From positions 62,001 through 126,000 of the forward strand of contig CASDUP010000008.1 in NCBI GenBank assembly GCA_949283955.1: DNA of 64,000 nt. The letters run 5' to 3'. A program made the translations under genes and the position numbers. This document shows, piece by piece, positions 8,382-16,616 of this stretch (the stretch's first letter is position 1; every line of letters starts with the position of its first letter). The notes beneath the pieces are model-generated. The model was not told where the DNA came from and did no database searches. It saw only the letters and a list, made by a program, of their open reading frames with translations. This stretch comes from an uncultured Verrucomicrobiota bacterium. GTDB lineage: Bacteria > Verrucomicrobiota > Verrucomicrobiia > Opitutales > Intestinicryptomonadaceae.

Positions 8382-8867
8382 ATGAAAAAAATACTGCTAT
8401 TTTCGACAGTTGCGGCCCTACTCGCCGGATGCGCTTCAGCTCCAGCGTTTGAAGAGGATGTCAAGATAACTTCCATGCCCGAGGGCGCGGACGTATTCCT
8501 CAATGGAGAGGCTGTCGGAAAAACCCCATTGATACTTCCCCTGGACAACAACGGGGTTTATGAGCTGAAATTCTCCAAGAAGGGATACAAGGACGACGTT
8601 GTGAATCTCGCCTCAAAGAGCAAAGATTCCTTCATAAAGTTCGGTCCTCTTGTGGATCTCGGATATTATAACGAGCTCGCTTCTGAGCCGGTTTGCGCGA
8701 AGCTCAAGCCCGACTTCCTTCCCGCCTATCCCGGGACGAATTCCTTTGGCGATATGACTGCCAACATTGAGAAGGCGGACGCCATGCGCAAGAGCGGGAA
8801 GATTACTCCCGAAGAGCACAGCTATTTGATCGAGCAGATTACGCTTTTCTACACGACGGCTAAGTAA
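8382..8867 (+). CDS. Lipoprotein with PEGA domain
   Basis: 161 residues. Signal peptide with lipobox LLAGC (Cys17), then a PEGA domain at about residues 25-70 (ITSMPEGADVFLNGEAVGKT, then YELKFSKKGYKDD), a fold common in surface-associated bacterial proteins. The C-terminal part (TANIEKADAMRKSGKITPEE) is a short helical tail resembling an SHOCT-like segment. No catalytic residues are seen. It is followed by its own intrinsic terminator. Role unknown, presumably envelope. Confidence 0.82.
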   Translation: MKKILLFSTVAALLAGCASAPAFEEDVKITSMPEGADVFLNGEAVGKTPLILPLDNNGVYELKFSKKGYKDDVVNLASKSKDSFIKFGPLVDLGYYNELASEPVCAKLKPDFLPAYPGTNSFGDMTANIEKADAMRKSGKITPEEHSYLIEQITLFYTTAK

Positions 8868-8886
8868 GGTCGGACGTGTTTTTGAA

Positions 8887-8930
8887 AAGACACCGCCAAG
8901 GTTGATGTAGTCTTGGCGGTGTCTTTTTTA
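8887..8930 (+). terminator. Intrinsic terminator after the PEGA lipoprotein
   Basis: 14-bp stem AAGACACCGCCAAG with its perfect complement, 11-base loop, then a T run. Confidence 0.93.
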
Positions 8931-8999
8931 TTTTTTATCTTAAAAAGCTTTCGGAGTTTTAGCGTTTTTTTACTTCTTTTTAATTTTTTTTAATAATGC

Positions 9000-9116
9000 G
9001 GCAAAGCGCTTGAGTTTTGTGCCATAAAAATTTTTTTAAAGAAATGCGGCAATAATAGCCAAGGGGGATTTTTTTGCAAGGAGAGGCAAAGCGCTTGTGC
9101 TTTGTGTCACAAAAAA
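9000..9116. repeat. Two imperfect direct repeats centred on AAGCGCTT
   Basis: Copies at 9000-9031 and 9085-9116 share GGCAAAGCGCTTG, then TTTGTG and CA-AAAAA with few mismatches. They fill most of the 362-base gene-free stretch between the terminator at 8930 and the stop of the carbonic anhydrase-like gene at 9230. I see no ORF or RNA fold there. The palindromic AAGCGCTT core is reminiscent of LacI-type operators, but no adjacent promoter or gene is oriented to use it. Confidence 0.5.
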
Positions 9117-9229
9117 ATTCCTAAGAGGAAAAACTCTTTAGTTTTTGCGCCTAAAAATTTTTACGTTCTAAAACACAAAATCCCGATGCGGGAAAATTGC
9201 GCGATTAAATTTTTGAAGCAGATTTTCGG

Positions 9230-9760
9230 CTACTTTTCCTCTTTGGACTTTGCGGCCTGGGCGAGTCGGGCATATTTCATGGCCCAATAAGTGATTCCGT
9301 TTCGTGTTTTTTCGTCCAAGTTTTTTACAACTCTTGCGGGCGAGCCGAGAACGAGGGAACCTTCCGGAACAATGGTGTCCTTTGTGACGAGCGCTCCGGC
9401 TCCGACAATGGATCCGTTTCCGATTACGGCCTTATCCATTACGGTAGCGCCCATTCCTATGAGGCAGCCGTCTCCTATCGTGCAGCCGTGGATTATGGCG
9501 CCGTGTCCTATGGTGGTATTTTTTCCTATCACTACTCCGGCGTCGTCGGCCAGGTGGATTACCGTGCCGTCCTGGACATTGGAACCCTCTCCGACTTCTA
9601 TGGAATTTATGTCGCCTCTAAGAACGCACATTGGCCACACGCTCGCTTTGGGGCCTATCTTAACGTCCCCGATCAAAACCGCATATTTGCTCACATACGC
9701 ATCGGGGGCGATTTCGGGATCTTTTGCCAGATGTTTTTCCAATCTTTCGTCGAGAGTCAT
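9230..9760 (-). CDS. Gamma-carbonic anhydrase-like hexapeptide protein (YrdA/PaaY/CaiE group)
   Basis: 176 residues of left-handed beta-helix hexapeptide repeats (VLIGDVKIG, VVIGKNTTIGHGAIIHGC, CLIGMGATVMDKAVIGNGSI). Histidines expected to bind the trimer-interface metal are present in TVIHLAD and GHGAIIHGC. The C-terminal helix begins after LGSPARVVKNL. Members range from true carbonic anhydrases to proteins of unknown activity, so enzymatic function is likely but not certain. Divergently transcribed from the saccharopine-dehydrogenase-family gene across a ~100-base shared promoter region. Confidence 0.9.
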   Translation of the reverse strand: MTLDERLEKHLAKDPEIAPDAYVSKYAVLIGDVKIGPKASVWPMCVLRGDINSIEVGEGSNVQDGTVIHLADDAGVVIGKNTTIGHGAIIHGCTIGDGCLIGMGATVMDKAVIGNGSIVGAGALVTKDTIVPEGSLVLGSPARVVKNLDEKTRNGITYWAMKYARLAQAAKSKEEK

Positions 9761-9860
9761 AAAGCATTTCGAGATTTTACTAAAATATGGCTTGAACTCG
9801 TCGGAAATTCAACGAAATTAAGAGAATATTTTTGTTTGTATTTAAACGGAAGGTGGAACG

Positions 9861-11069
9861 ATGTCCAAGATTCTCATAATAGGAGCGGGTGGAGTTGGAG
9901 GAGTGGCTACGCACAAATGCGCGCAGATGGCGGATGTTTTCGACGAAGTGTGGTTGGCGTCTCGCACGAAGGAAAAGTGCGATAAAATTGCCGGCCAGAT
10001 AGGCGGAGGCAGGGTAAAGACCGCCCGTTTGGACGCAGACAATCCGGACGAGACGGCGGATCTCGTCAAAAAAATCGGAGCAGATATTGTTTTAAATTTG
10101 GCTCTTCCCTACCAAGATTTGCATGTGATGGACGCCTGTTTAAAAGCGGGAGTTCCGTATATCGACACGGCCAATTACGAACCCCCTGAAGTGGCGCATT
10201 TTGAATATTCGTGGCAGTGGGCGTATCAGGACAAGTTCGCTGAATCCGGTCTGATGGCGGTTTTGGGAGCGGGATTCGATCCGGGTGTGACTAACATGTA
10301 CTGCGCTTACGCGCAGAAGCTTTTATTCGACGAGATCCACTACGTGGATATTCTCGACTGCAATGCAGGCGATCACGGGCTTCCGTTTGCAACAAACTTC
10401 AATCCCGAGATAAACATCAGGGAGATAACCGCTCGCGGTCGCTATTGGGAAGAGGGCAAATGGATAGAGACCGATCCGTTGTCCATTCGCACAGATTTCG
10501 ACTATCCGGAAGTCGGGGTCAAACCGTCGTATTTGCTCTATCACGAGGAGCTGGAGTCGCTCTGCAAGAATCTGAAAGGGTTGAAGAGGATACGTTTTTG
10601 GATGACGTTTGGGGATAAATATCTCACGCATTTGAACGTGCTTCAGAATGTCGGTATGACTTCGATAAAGCCGATAAAAATAAAGGGAGTCGAGATAGAG
10701 CCGATAGAATTTCTAAAGGCCGTCCTTCCGGATCCGGCGAGTTTAGGCCCTTTGACTAAAGGAAAGACTAACATTGGTTGTGTGATAGAGGGGCTGAAAG
10801 ACGGCCGCAGGCGGAAATATTACATATACAACGTGTGCGTCCACGAAGAGTGCTATGCAGAGGTAAAAAGCCAGGCAATTTCCTACACGACAGGCGTTCC
10901 TGCCGCGTGCGCCGCGCGAATGGTAGCAACTGGAATATGGAAGGGAAAAGGAGTTTTCAATATGGAGCAACTCGACCCTGAGCCCTTTCTCGATGCAGTT
11001 TCCAAATACGGCCTTCCGTTCAAAGTTGTCGAATTGGACACGGAAAAATCCTACAATTTGCCGAAATAG
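9861..11069 (+). CDS. Carboxynorspermidine synthase-like reductase (saccharopine dehydrogenase family)
   Basis: 402 residues with an N-terminal nucleotide-binding motif ILIIGAGGVGGVATHKCAQ and the segments DTANYEPPE, GAGFDPGVTNMYCAYA and ILDCNAGDHGLPFATNFNPE, which match the carboxynorspermidine/carboxyspermidine dehydrogenase branch rather than lysine-pathway enzymes. That enzyme condenses aspartate semialdehyde with a diamine in an alternative spermidine route; the usual partner decarboxylase NspC is not in this window. Start has a strong GGAAGGTGG site. A terminator hairpin follows. Confidence 0.88.
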   Translation: MSKILIIGAGGVGGVATHKCAQMADVFDEVWLASRTKEKCDKIAGQIGGGRVKTARLDADNPDETADLVKKIGADIVLNLALPYQDLHVMDACLKAGVPYIDTANYEPPEVAHFEYSWQWAYQDKFAESGLMAVLGAGFDPGVTNMYCAYAQKLLFDEIHYVDILDCNAGDHGLPFATNFNPEINIREITARGRYWEEGKWIETDPLSIRTDFDYPEVGVKPSYLLYHEELESLCKNLKGLKRIRFWMTFGDKYLTHLNVLQNVGMTSIKPIKIKGVEIEPIEFLKAVLPDPASLGPLTKGKTNIGCVIEGLKDGRRRKYYIYNVCVHEECYAEVKSQAISYTTGVPAACAARMVATGIWKGKGVFNMEQLDPEPFLDAVSKYGLPFKVVELDTEKSYNLPK

Positions 11070-11084
11070 TTTTTGTTTTTTTTA

Positions 11085-11117
11085 GAAAGAGCCCTTCTTT
11101 TTGGGGGGCTTTTTGCT
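11085..11117 (+). terminator. Intrinsic terminator after the carboxynorspermidine synthase-like gene
   Basis: AAAGAGCCC and GGGGGGCTTTTT form a GC stem with an A/T flank, loop of about 8 bases, ending in a T run. Confidence 0.75.
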
Positions 11118-11268
11118 ATATGGCAATGGTGTCGGATTTATCGAGGGATGATATTTGTACTTTTTAGGCAATATAAAAAATGTAATTTGATGTAATTTTT
11201 TGCGGAACTGCGACATAAAACTTTTTGGAAAGATGGTAATCATGCTGATTGTTGGGCAGTTTTTTTTA

Positions 11269-11276
11269 TGTAGACA
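11269..11276. promoter_or_regulatory. Candidate activator/repressor motif TGTAGACA, copy 1
   Basis: TGTAGACA lies 35 bases upstream of a TTGACA hexamer before the first PEP-CTERM gene. Its exact reverse complement occurs at 13319-13326 upstream of the second paralogue. Shared regulation is inferred only. Confidence 0.3.
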
Positions 11277-11310
11277 TTTTTAAACTGGATCAAAAACAAA
11301 ATAAAAAAGT

Positions 11311-11338
11311 TTGACAAATTTCGTAAATATTTTAATCT
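11311..11338 (+). promoter_or_regulatory. Candidate sigma70-type promoter of PEP-CTERM gene 1
   Basis: TTGACA at 11311-11316 and TAATCT at 11333-11338, 16-base spacing, about 80 bases before the chosen start codon. The 349-base gap it lies in otherwise holds only the upstream terminator and AT-rich DNA. Confidence 0.45.
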
Positions 11339-11418
11339 ACTCTCAAAATTTTGAACGTTGTATAGCTTTATTAACGTTTGTTTGTGTCTTGATAATATAT
11401 AAAGTATACTACAAAAAT

Positions 11419-13002
11419 ATGAAAAAACATAATCGAATCAAGGCGACGATGTCGCGCTATCGCGGGTTGGTCCTGCTATCGGCCCTGTTTTTTTCGATCA
11501 CCTCCGTCCAAGCTGCGCTTGAATTTAGAAGGGGAGAAGAAGGTCAATCCGCATATTACAGCAGATCGTTTGAAGATCCCAACAACTGGACGACAAACAG
11601 GGCAGGAGGTGCTTCAAACTATTCGACCGCAATAGTCGACAGCGGAAGCTGGATAGGAGACTATTATCACGGTTCGAGTACAACGACGAAAGAGACGGTT
11701 GCAAGCGTCGACTTAAGCGGTGTGATACTGCATGAAATTTACATAGGGCCGAATTCTGCCTACAATGGGAATGACGCCGTTGGAGAAAACGGCAACGACG
11801 GTTTCTGCGAACTAAATTCCGACATACAAACCTATAGATGGTTTGTTGGATATTATTCAGCAAAAACCCCCACTAACTATGTAAACACAGCGCTTGGAAT
11901 AAAAGGAACGGGGAAAATAACCATAGACAACTCTTACGGAATAGGAGCAACAGCTGTGGAAAAGCCATCGTTTCAGAATTTGTACGCGGGGAACGACTTT
12001 ACTGTCGACGTGGATTTGGAATTGATGTGCGTGAAGAACACGTCCGGAGAAGATGTCACAAACACGTTTGATTTAAATTCCACCTACAACACCTATTTCA
12101 AGCAGGGGCATACTATTACTCTAACAAAAAACAAGACTCCTTATGGGAGTGCCGCGGCCAGTACAATAACGAACCTCACGATACAAGTAGGTCTTAGTAC
12201 CGAAGAGGCAACAGGGAAAGTCTACCTTGGATCTCAGATTATAGGAGGGGAATACCTACATCTTCGCTCCACCGGAGCCTGGTCGACCAATCCCGCTGAA
12301 TATGGGGCAAAAATCCAGTTTTGCGGAAATGTTTCCAATGTGTACGAGAAACTTGGCTTGTGGAGAAGGATAAGAGTAGAGTTTAACATGCAAGACGGAG
12401 CTCTTGTTCTTCCCGAGGGTGGATCCATAACATTCGGATATTCCAATACTCTGGATATATTGGGAGAGAATCAAATAAGTAGAACAGAATTGAGATTTAA
12501 CAATGATGGAGATGCCAAACATACTCTCAACCTGAACGGCCATTCGATGGGCTTTTACGCCGATACATCTACTCTTCAAATTTCCAGATTAGTATTTTCA
12601 AAAGCCAATGCATCTGCAGTAGGAGGTTTAGCCGTGACTCTTGATTTTGGAGTTAATGACACGGATCAAGTTTTTGCTTTTGGAGGAATAGATACGAATA
12701 TACCGGAAGAGGCAGAGGTTTCGTTCGTTGTTAAAAACTTCAATGATGGGGATCGTTTCATATCGGAATTTCTTCTAGACAATAAATGGATAGGGAATTC
12801 TGAAGAAGATGGAGTTATAACGTTCGAAGGCTACACGCACGAAGACGGCTACTATATCGTAGCAAACCAGATAGACGATATGAGCGACGCCTATTACGGA
12901 ATGTACGAATACACTTTAAGCGCCATACCCGAACCTGCCTGCATAGCGGGTATATTCGGAGCGCTCGCTTTGGCGTTTGCCGCAAGAAGCAGGAAGCGTT
13001 AA
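11419..13002 (+). CDS. PEP-CTERM sorting-domain protein, paralogue 1
   Basis: About 527 residues from the ATG at 11419. A signal peptide ends at Val-Gln-Ala before ALEFRRGEE. The long central region is rich in beta strands, Gly, Asn and Thr, without recognisable catalytic motifs (HEIYIGPNSAYNGNDA, GTGKITIDNS). The C-terminus carries a PEP-CTERM tail: IPEPACIAGIFGALALAFAA then RSRKR, i.e. Pro-Glu-Pro, a hydrophobic helix and a basic end, processed by exosortase in other bacteria. No exosortase is in the window. Predicted secreted or surface-anchored adhesin or matrix protein; function unknown. An in-frame TTG at 11311 overlaps the -35 hexamer and is less likely to be the start. Confidence 0.85.
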   Translation: MKKHNRIKATMSRYRGLVLLSALFFSITSVQAALEFRRGEEGQSAYYSRSFEDPNNWTTNRAGGASNYSTAIVDSGSWIGDYYHGSSTTTKETVASVDLSGVILHEIYIGPNSAYNGNDAVGENGNDGFCELNSDIQTYRWFVGYYSAKTPTNYVNTALGIKGTGKITIDNSYGIGATAVEKPSFQNLYAGNDFTVDVDLELMCVKNTSGEDVTNTFDLNSTYNTYFKQGHTITLTKNKTPYGSAAASTITNLTIQVGLSTEEATGKVYLGSQIIGGEYLHLRSTGAWSTNPAEYGAKIQFCGNVSNVYEKLGLWRRIRVEFNMQDGALVLPEGGSITFGYSNTLDILGENQISRTELRFNNDGDAKHTLNLNGHSMGFYADTSTLQISRLVFSKANASAVGGLAVTLDFGVNDTDQVFAFGGIDTNIPEEAEVSFVVKNFNDGDRFISEFLLDNKWIGNSEEDGVITFEGYTHEDGYYIVANQIDDMSDAYYGMYEYTLSAIPEPACIAGIFGALALAFAARSRKR

Positions 13003-13020
13003 AAGCAGGACAAATTTTTG

Positions 13021-13048
13021 AAAGGCCGCTTCAAGCGGCCTTTTTTTT
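13021..13048 (+). terminator. Intrinsic terminator of PEP-CTERM gene 1
   Basis: GGCCGC-TTCAA-GCGGCC hairpin followed by eight T. The same hairpin recurs after paralogue 2. Confidence 0.94.
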
Positions 13049-13430
13049 GCTATGCCTTCTTGTCAAGAAAACGGAGAGACTATCTTTAGTATCTGGCCGA
13101 TTTGCGTTTCTATTTCATTACATTCACAGGTATAGGAGCAGACTCGATTTTGTTTTAAAAATAAATTTGATGGAAATGGTATTTTATATGTTTAAGCGCT
13201 TAGCTTGCTTTGTAGTATCATTTTGATAAGTAGTAGGTTTCATCTGAATAAGAATAACAGTGCAAATTGTTTTTTTTTTACGTGTGGGTAATTTTCTCTG
13301 TCATACTTATAAAAAATATGTCTACATAAAATATAAGCTTGACAAAATCTATCCCTCTTTCAAACTCTTTTCCCGATAACCCGCTTCGCAATGCGGAGCA
13401 TTTTTAGAGGCAGATGAGAGAAAGGACACA
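13049..13430. other. AT-rich intergenic region between the PEP-CTERM paralogues
   Basis: No ORF was recognised. It holds a TAAGCGCTTA palindrome at 13193-13202, the motif TGTCTACA at 13319-13326, and a TTGACA hexamer at 13339-13344 that may be the -35 of paralogue 2, though no good -10 follows at 16-18 bases. Confidence 0.5.
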
Positions 13431-15005
13431 ATGAAACACGACGGTCAAAGCTTTGCATTTAGATTTAGACATAGGGCGATAATTTTATTACCCGCCCTGT
13501 TTTTTCCGATTTTATGTTCACAAGCGGCGCTTGAATTTAGAAGGGGGGAAGAAGGGCAGTCCGCATATTACAGCAGATCGTTTGAAGATCCTAACAACTG
13601 GACTGCAAACAGGGCAGGAGGCGCTTCAAACTATTCTGAAGCAATAGTCGATAGCGGAAGCTGGATAGGAGACTACTATAGCGGTTCGAGCACAACGGCG
13701 AAGGAGACACTTGCAAGCGTCGACTTAAGCGGTGTGATACTGCATGAAATTTACATAGGGCCGAATTCCGCCTACAATGGAAATGATGCCGTTGGAGAAA
13801 ACGGCAACGACGGTTTTTGCGAATTAAATTCCGACATACAAACATATAGATGGTTTGTGGGATACTACGGTAAAACAAACCCCACCAACTATGTAAATAC
13901 GGCGCTTGGGATAAAGGGAACAGGAACGATAACCATAGACAATTCATACGCTACAGGAACACTCATTGAAAAGCCCGCGCTTCAGACAACGTATGCGGGG
14001 AACGACTTTACCGTCGACGTGGATTTGGAATTGATGTGCGTGAAGAACACGTCTGGAGAAGACATCACAAACACGTTCGATTTAAATTCCACCTACAACA
14101 CCTATTTCAAGCAGGGGAACACCATTACGCTTACGAACAGCAAGACTCCGAAAGGCAGCGCTGCTGCGAGTAAAATCACAGAGTTCACGATACAAGTAGC
14201 TATTAACAGCGAAGAGGCCACGGGAAAAGTTTATATAGGGTCTCAAATTATAGCCGGAGCCTACCTGCATCTTCGCTCTACCGGAGCTTGGTCGACCAAT
14301 CCTGCTGAATATGGGGCAAAAATCCAGTTATGTGGAAACGTCACAAATTTCTACCAAACGCTTGGGCTATGGAGAAAGATAAGAGTAGAATTTAACATGC
14401 AAGACGGAGCTCTTGTTCTTCCCGAGGGTGGAATAGTTCACTTTGGATATTCGAACACTTTGGATTTGTTGGGAGAGAATCAAGTAAGCAGGACCGAATT
14501 TAGATTTACAAACGACGGAACCGCTACTCACGCCATTAATCTAAACGGCCATTCAATGGGTGTTTACGCCGATACTCCCTCTCTTCAAATTTCCAGTATG
14601 AATTTTTTAAAGAATACGGCAACTACGACAGGAGGAATATCTCTGACAATAGATTTTGGAGATAACGCGACTGACCAAGTATTTGCCTTTGGTTCGGCGA
14701 GCTCAACTTTGGACGGTTCTGACGAACCTTCCATTCTCATAAAAAATTTCAAAGAGGGAGACCGCTTTATAACGGAATTTGCCCTCGGAGAGGAATGGAT
14801 AGGAAACGCCGAAGATAACGGATTTATAACATTTGAAGGGTACGAGGACGGGTTCTATATCGTGGCAAGCCAGATAGACGATATAAGCGATGTCTATTAC
14901 GGAATGTACGAATACACGCTAAGCCCTGTTCCCGAGCCGGCTTGCATAGCGGGAATATTCGGAGCGCTTGCTTTGGCGTTTGCCGCAAGAAGCAGGAAGC
15001 GTTAA
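13431..15005 (+). CDS. PEP-CTERM sorting-domain protein, paralogue 2
   Basis: 524 residues, starting at an ATG with a GAAAGGA site. It is collinear with paralogue 1 over the whole mature chain: same mature N-terminus after Ser-Gln-Ala, same blocks (NDGFCELNSDIQTYRWFVG, YSNTLD-LGENQ), same PEP-CTERM tail (VPEPACIAGIFGALALAFAA, RSRKR). The signal peptides and the stretch before the tail differ most. The pair is a tandem duplication that includes the terminator, later diverged. Likely exported and sorted by exosortase; role unknown. Confidence 0.86.
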   Translation: MKHDGQSFAFRFRHRAIILLPALFFPILCSQAALEFRRGEEGQSAYYSRSFEDPNNWTANRAGGASNYSEAIVDSGSWIGDYYSGSSTTAKETLASVDLSGVILHEIYIGPNSAYNGNDAVGENGNDGFCELNSDIQTYRWFVGYYGKTNPTNYVNTALGIKGTGTITIDNSYATGTLIEKPALQTTYAGNDFTVDVDLELMCVKNTSGEDITNTFDLNSTYNTYFKQGNTITLTNSKTPKGSAAASKITEFTIQVAINSEEATGKVYIGSQIIAGAYLHLRSTGAWSTNPAEYGAKIQLCGNVTNFYQTLGLWRKIRVEFNMQDGALVLPEGGIVHFGYSNTLDLLGENQVSRTEFRFTNDGTATHAINLNGHSMGVYADTPSLQISSMNFLKNTATTTGGISLTIDFGDNATDQVFAFGSASSTLDGSDEPSILIKNFKEGDRFITEFALGEEWIGNAEDNGFITFEGYEDGFYIVASQIDDISDVYYGMYEYTLSPVPEPACIAGIFGALALAFAARSRKR

Positions 15006-15018
15006 AATCAGGACAAAT

Positions 15019-15052
15019 TTTTGGAAGGCCGCTTCAAGCGGCTTTTTTTTTT
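15019..15052 (+). terminator. Intrinsic terminator of PEP-CTERM gene 2
   Basis: Same GGCCGC-TTCAA-GCGG hairpin as at 13021-13048 (with one stem base changed), followed by nine T. Confidence 0.92.
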
Positions 15053-15111
15053 CTTAAAGAGAATTCTGTTTGATTTACAGGAGCGAAGTTTTATACCATT
15101 AGAGAAATAGT

Positions 15112-15921
15112 ATGGTTAAAATACGCACATTTCTCTGTCTTTTATTGATGCTCTTTCTTGTATCGTGTTCGAGTTTGAATTTTAAGGAAAGAAAGATAGC
15201 CGCCACTTCCTATCCGTGGAATGGGAACACCGTTGCGAATATGTTGAGGGATTTAAACGATATCGGAATATCGGAAGTTGTGATGTTCAGCGGACAGAAG
15301 CTGGGAGAAGGAAAGTTTGCGGATGCGGAATTTTCTCCTGGCATGGGCGAAGAGGAGATGAAGGCGGCCAAAGAATTGTTTGAATCGTATGGAGTGCGTC
15401 CGATAGGATACGCGCACGCGAAAGCCGCGGAGGGAACGGGAATAAAAGAGATATTCTCTTTCGCAAAATTTTTCGGCATGGAAATTATGAGCGTGGAGCC
15501 GCCGGAGAGTTCGCTTCCGGAATACGACAAATACGCCGGCAAGACGGGAATAAAAGTCGGGCTCTACAACCACAAGGCAAGCAGAAATACTCCGTATTCC
15601 ACTCCGAGAAAAATGTTGTCGATTTTGCGTTCCTTGAAGAATGTAAAAACTTTCCCCGATTGCGGGCAATGGTACAGATCGGGATTGGAAGCGCCGGGGT
15701 GCGTAAGGCTTCTGAAGGATAAAATGATCGCAGTCTACCTTCAAGACAGGGATTCAAACGATGTTTGTGTTCCGCTCGGAGAAGGGAAAGCGGACGTTAA
15801 AGGGGTGTTGTCGGAGTTGGATTCCCAGAGGTTTGATGGAAAGTTTGTGATAATGCATAAAACAAAAAGCGACGCGCTCGAGGAGGTTCGCCGTTCGGCG
15901 GAATTTTTGAGAAACAATTAG
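15112..15921 (+). CDS. Lipoprotein with sugar-phosphate isomerase/epimerase-like TIM barrel
   Basis: 269 residues. Signal peptide with lipobox LVSC (Cys19). The mature part fits a xylose-isomerase-like TIM barrel: LRDLNDIGISEVVMF, the helix LFESYGVRPIGYAHAKA, GIKVGLYNHKA, the strand KTFPDCGQWYRSG and IAVYLQDRDS near the end. Family members act on sugars or sugar phosphates in a metal-dependent way, and secreted versions are common in Verrucomicrobiota and Bacteroidota. Substrate unknown. Degenerate copies of its 3' end follow it. Confidence 0.75.
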   Translation: MVKIRTFLCLLLMLFLVSCSSLNFKERKIAATSYPWNGNTVANMLRDLNDIGISEVVMFSGQKLGEGKFADAEFSPGMGEEEMKAAKELFESYGVRPIGYAHAKAAEGTGIKEIFSFAKFFGMEIMSVEPPESSLPEYDKYAGKTGIKVGLYNHKASRNTPYSTPRKMLSILRSLKNVKTFPDCGQWYRSGLEAPGCVRLLKDKMIAVYLQDRDSNDVCVPLGEGKADVKGVLSELDSQRFDGKFVIMHKTKSDALEEVRRSAEFLRNN

Positions 15922-15986
15922 CTTTTTTCGTTATAGGGTTCGTTTATAAAAAATGTTGCCGTGTGGGTTGTTGAAAGCTTCTAGAT

Positions 15987-16100
15987 ACGCATAAAACAAA
16001 AAGAGGTGCGCTTGAGGAAGTTTGCCGTTTGGAAAATTTTTTTAAAAGCAATTAGCTTTTTTGTTATAGATAAATAGGGTGCCGTGTGGAATGTTTAGAA
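15987..16100 (+). pseudogene. Decayed duplicate of the 3' end of the TIM-barrel lipoprotein gene
   Basis: The DNA from GCATAAAACAAAAAG (15989) to AATTAGCTTTTTTGTTATAG matches 15855-15940 (end of the preceding gene and its downstream flank) with scattered substitutions. The GTTGCCGTGTGG-like flank that follows the parent stop also recurs. It has no start and is not translatable as a protein. The unit length is about 135 bases. Confidence 0.75.
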
Positions 16101-16127
16101 TTTGGAGGAAGGAGCATTATGTGAAAG

Positions 16128-16175
16128 ATAAAACGGGAAGAACTTAGAATTTTTCTATAGCAGTTAGTTTTCAAT
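16128..16175 (+). repeat. Possible third, shorter relic of the same repeat
   Basis: GATAAAACGGGAAGAAC followed by GAATTTTTCTATAGCAGTTAG resembles the 3' end of the two preceding units, more diverged. The remaining bases up to the TM2 gene at 16353 show nothing else recognisable. Confidence 0.4.
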
Positions 16176-16352
16176 CCAACGTCCTATTAATTCCAAGGCA
16201 AAACGATTTGCGGGCTATTGCCGGTCGGGAGGGGAGATTTTCCCAATGGACGAGTTTGCGCGGCAATTCTTGAAGCGCGCATTTTGCAATAAAAAGGAGC
16301 CTATTTTTTATTTCGAATTTCGGGAAGGAGCGATTTGCTTTGCGAAACTCGT

Positions 16353-16598
16353 TTACAGGTGCATCGGTTCTCCGCTTCCGTTTGCCTTTACAGTGACGGC
16401 GTCTATTAGCGCCCATATCCACGCTATAAGCGAGGTTATTCCAAAGGTGAATAATCCGAGCGCCGTCAATATCAACTGAAGGAGCCCCTGCTTTATTCTG
16501 CCGACGTAAAAATTATGTATTCCGAGCGATCCGAAAAACAGCGCCAATAATATGTACGCTATGCGGTTGTTGGACAGAGAGGATTTTTCTTCAGCCAT
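16353..16598 (-). CDS. TM2-domain membrane protein
   Basis: 81 residues, start at an ATG with an AAAGGAGAT site. Two transmembrane helices (AYILLALFFGSLGIHNFYVG and IKQGLLQLILTALGLF through AWIWALIDAVTV) joined by the GIHNFYVGR turn typical of the TM2 domain (PF05154). The helix pair sits in the membrane; function is not known for the family. It precedes nothing obvious and may be independent of the flavodiiron gene, whose stop lies 18 bases upstream on the same strand. Confidence 0.9.
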   Translation of the reverse strand: MAEEKSSLSNNRIAYILLALFFGSLGIHNFYVGRIKQGLLQLILTALGLFTFGITSLIAWIWALIDAVTVKANGSGEPMHL

Positions 16599-16616
16599 AA
16601 TTTATCTCCTTTTTTT

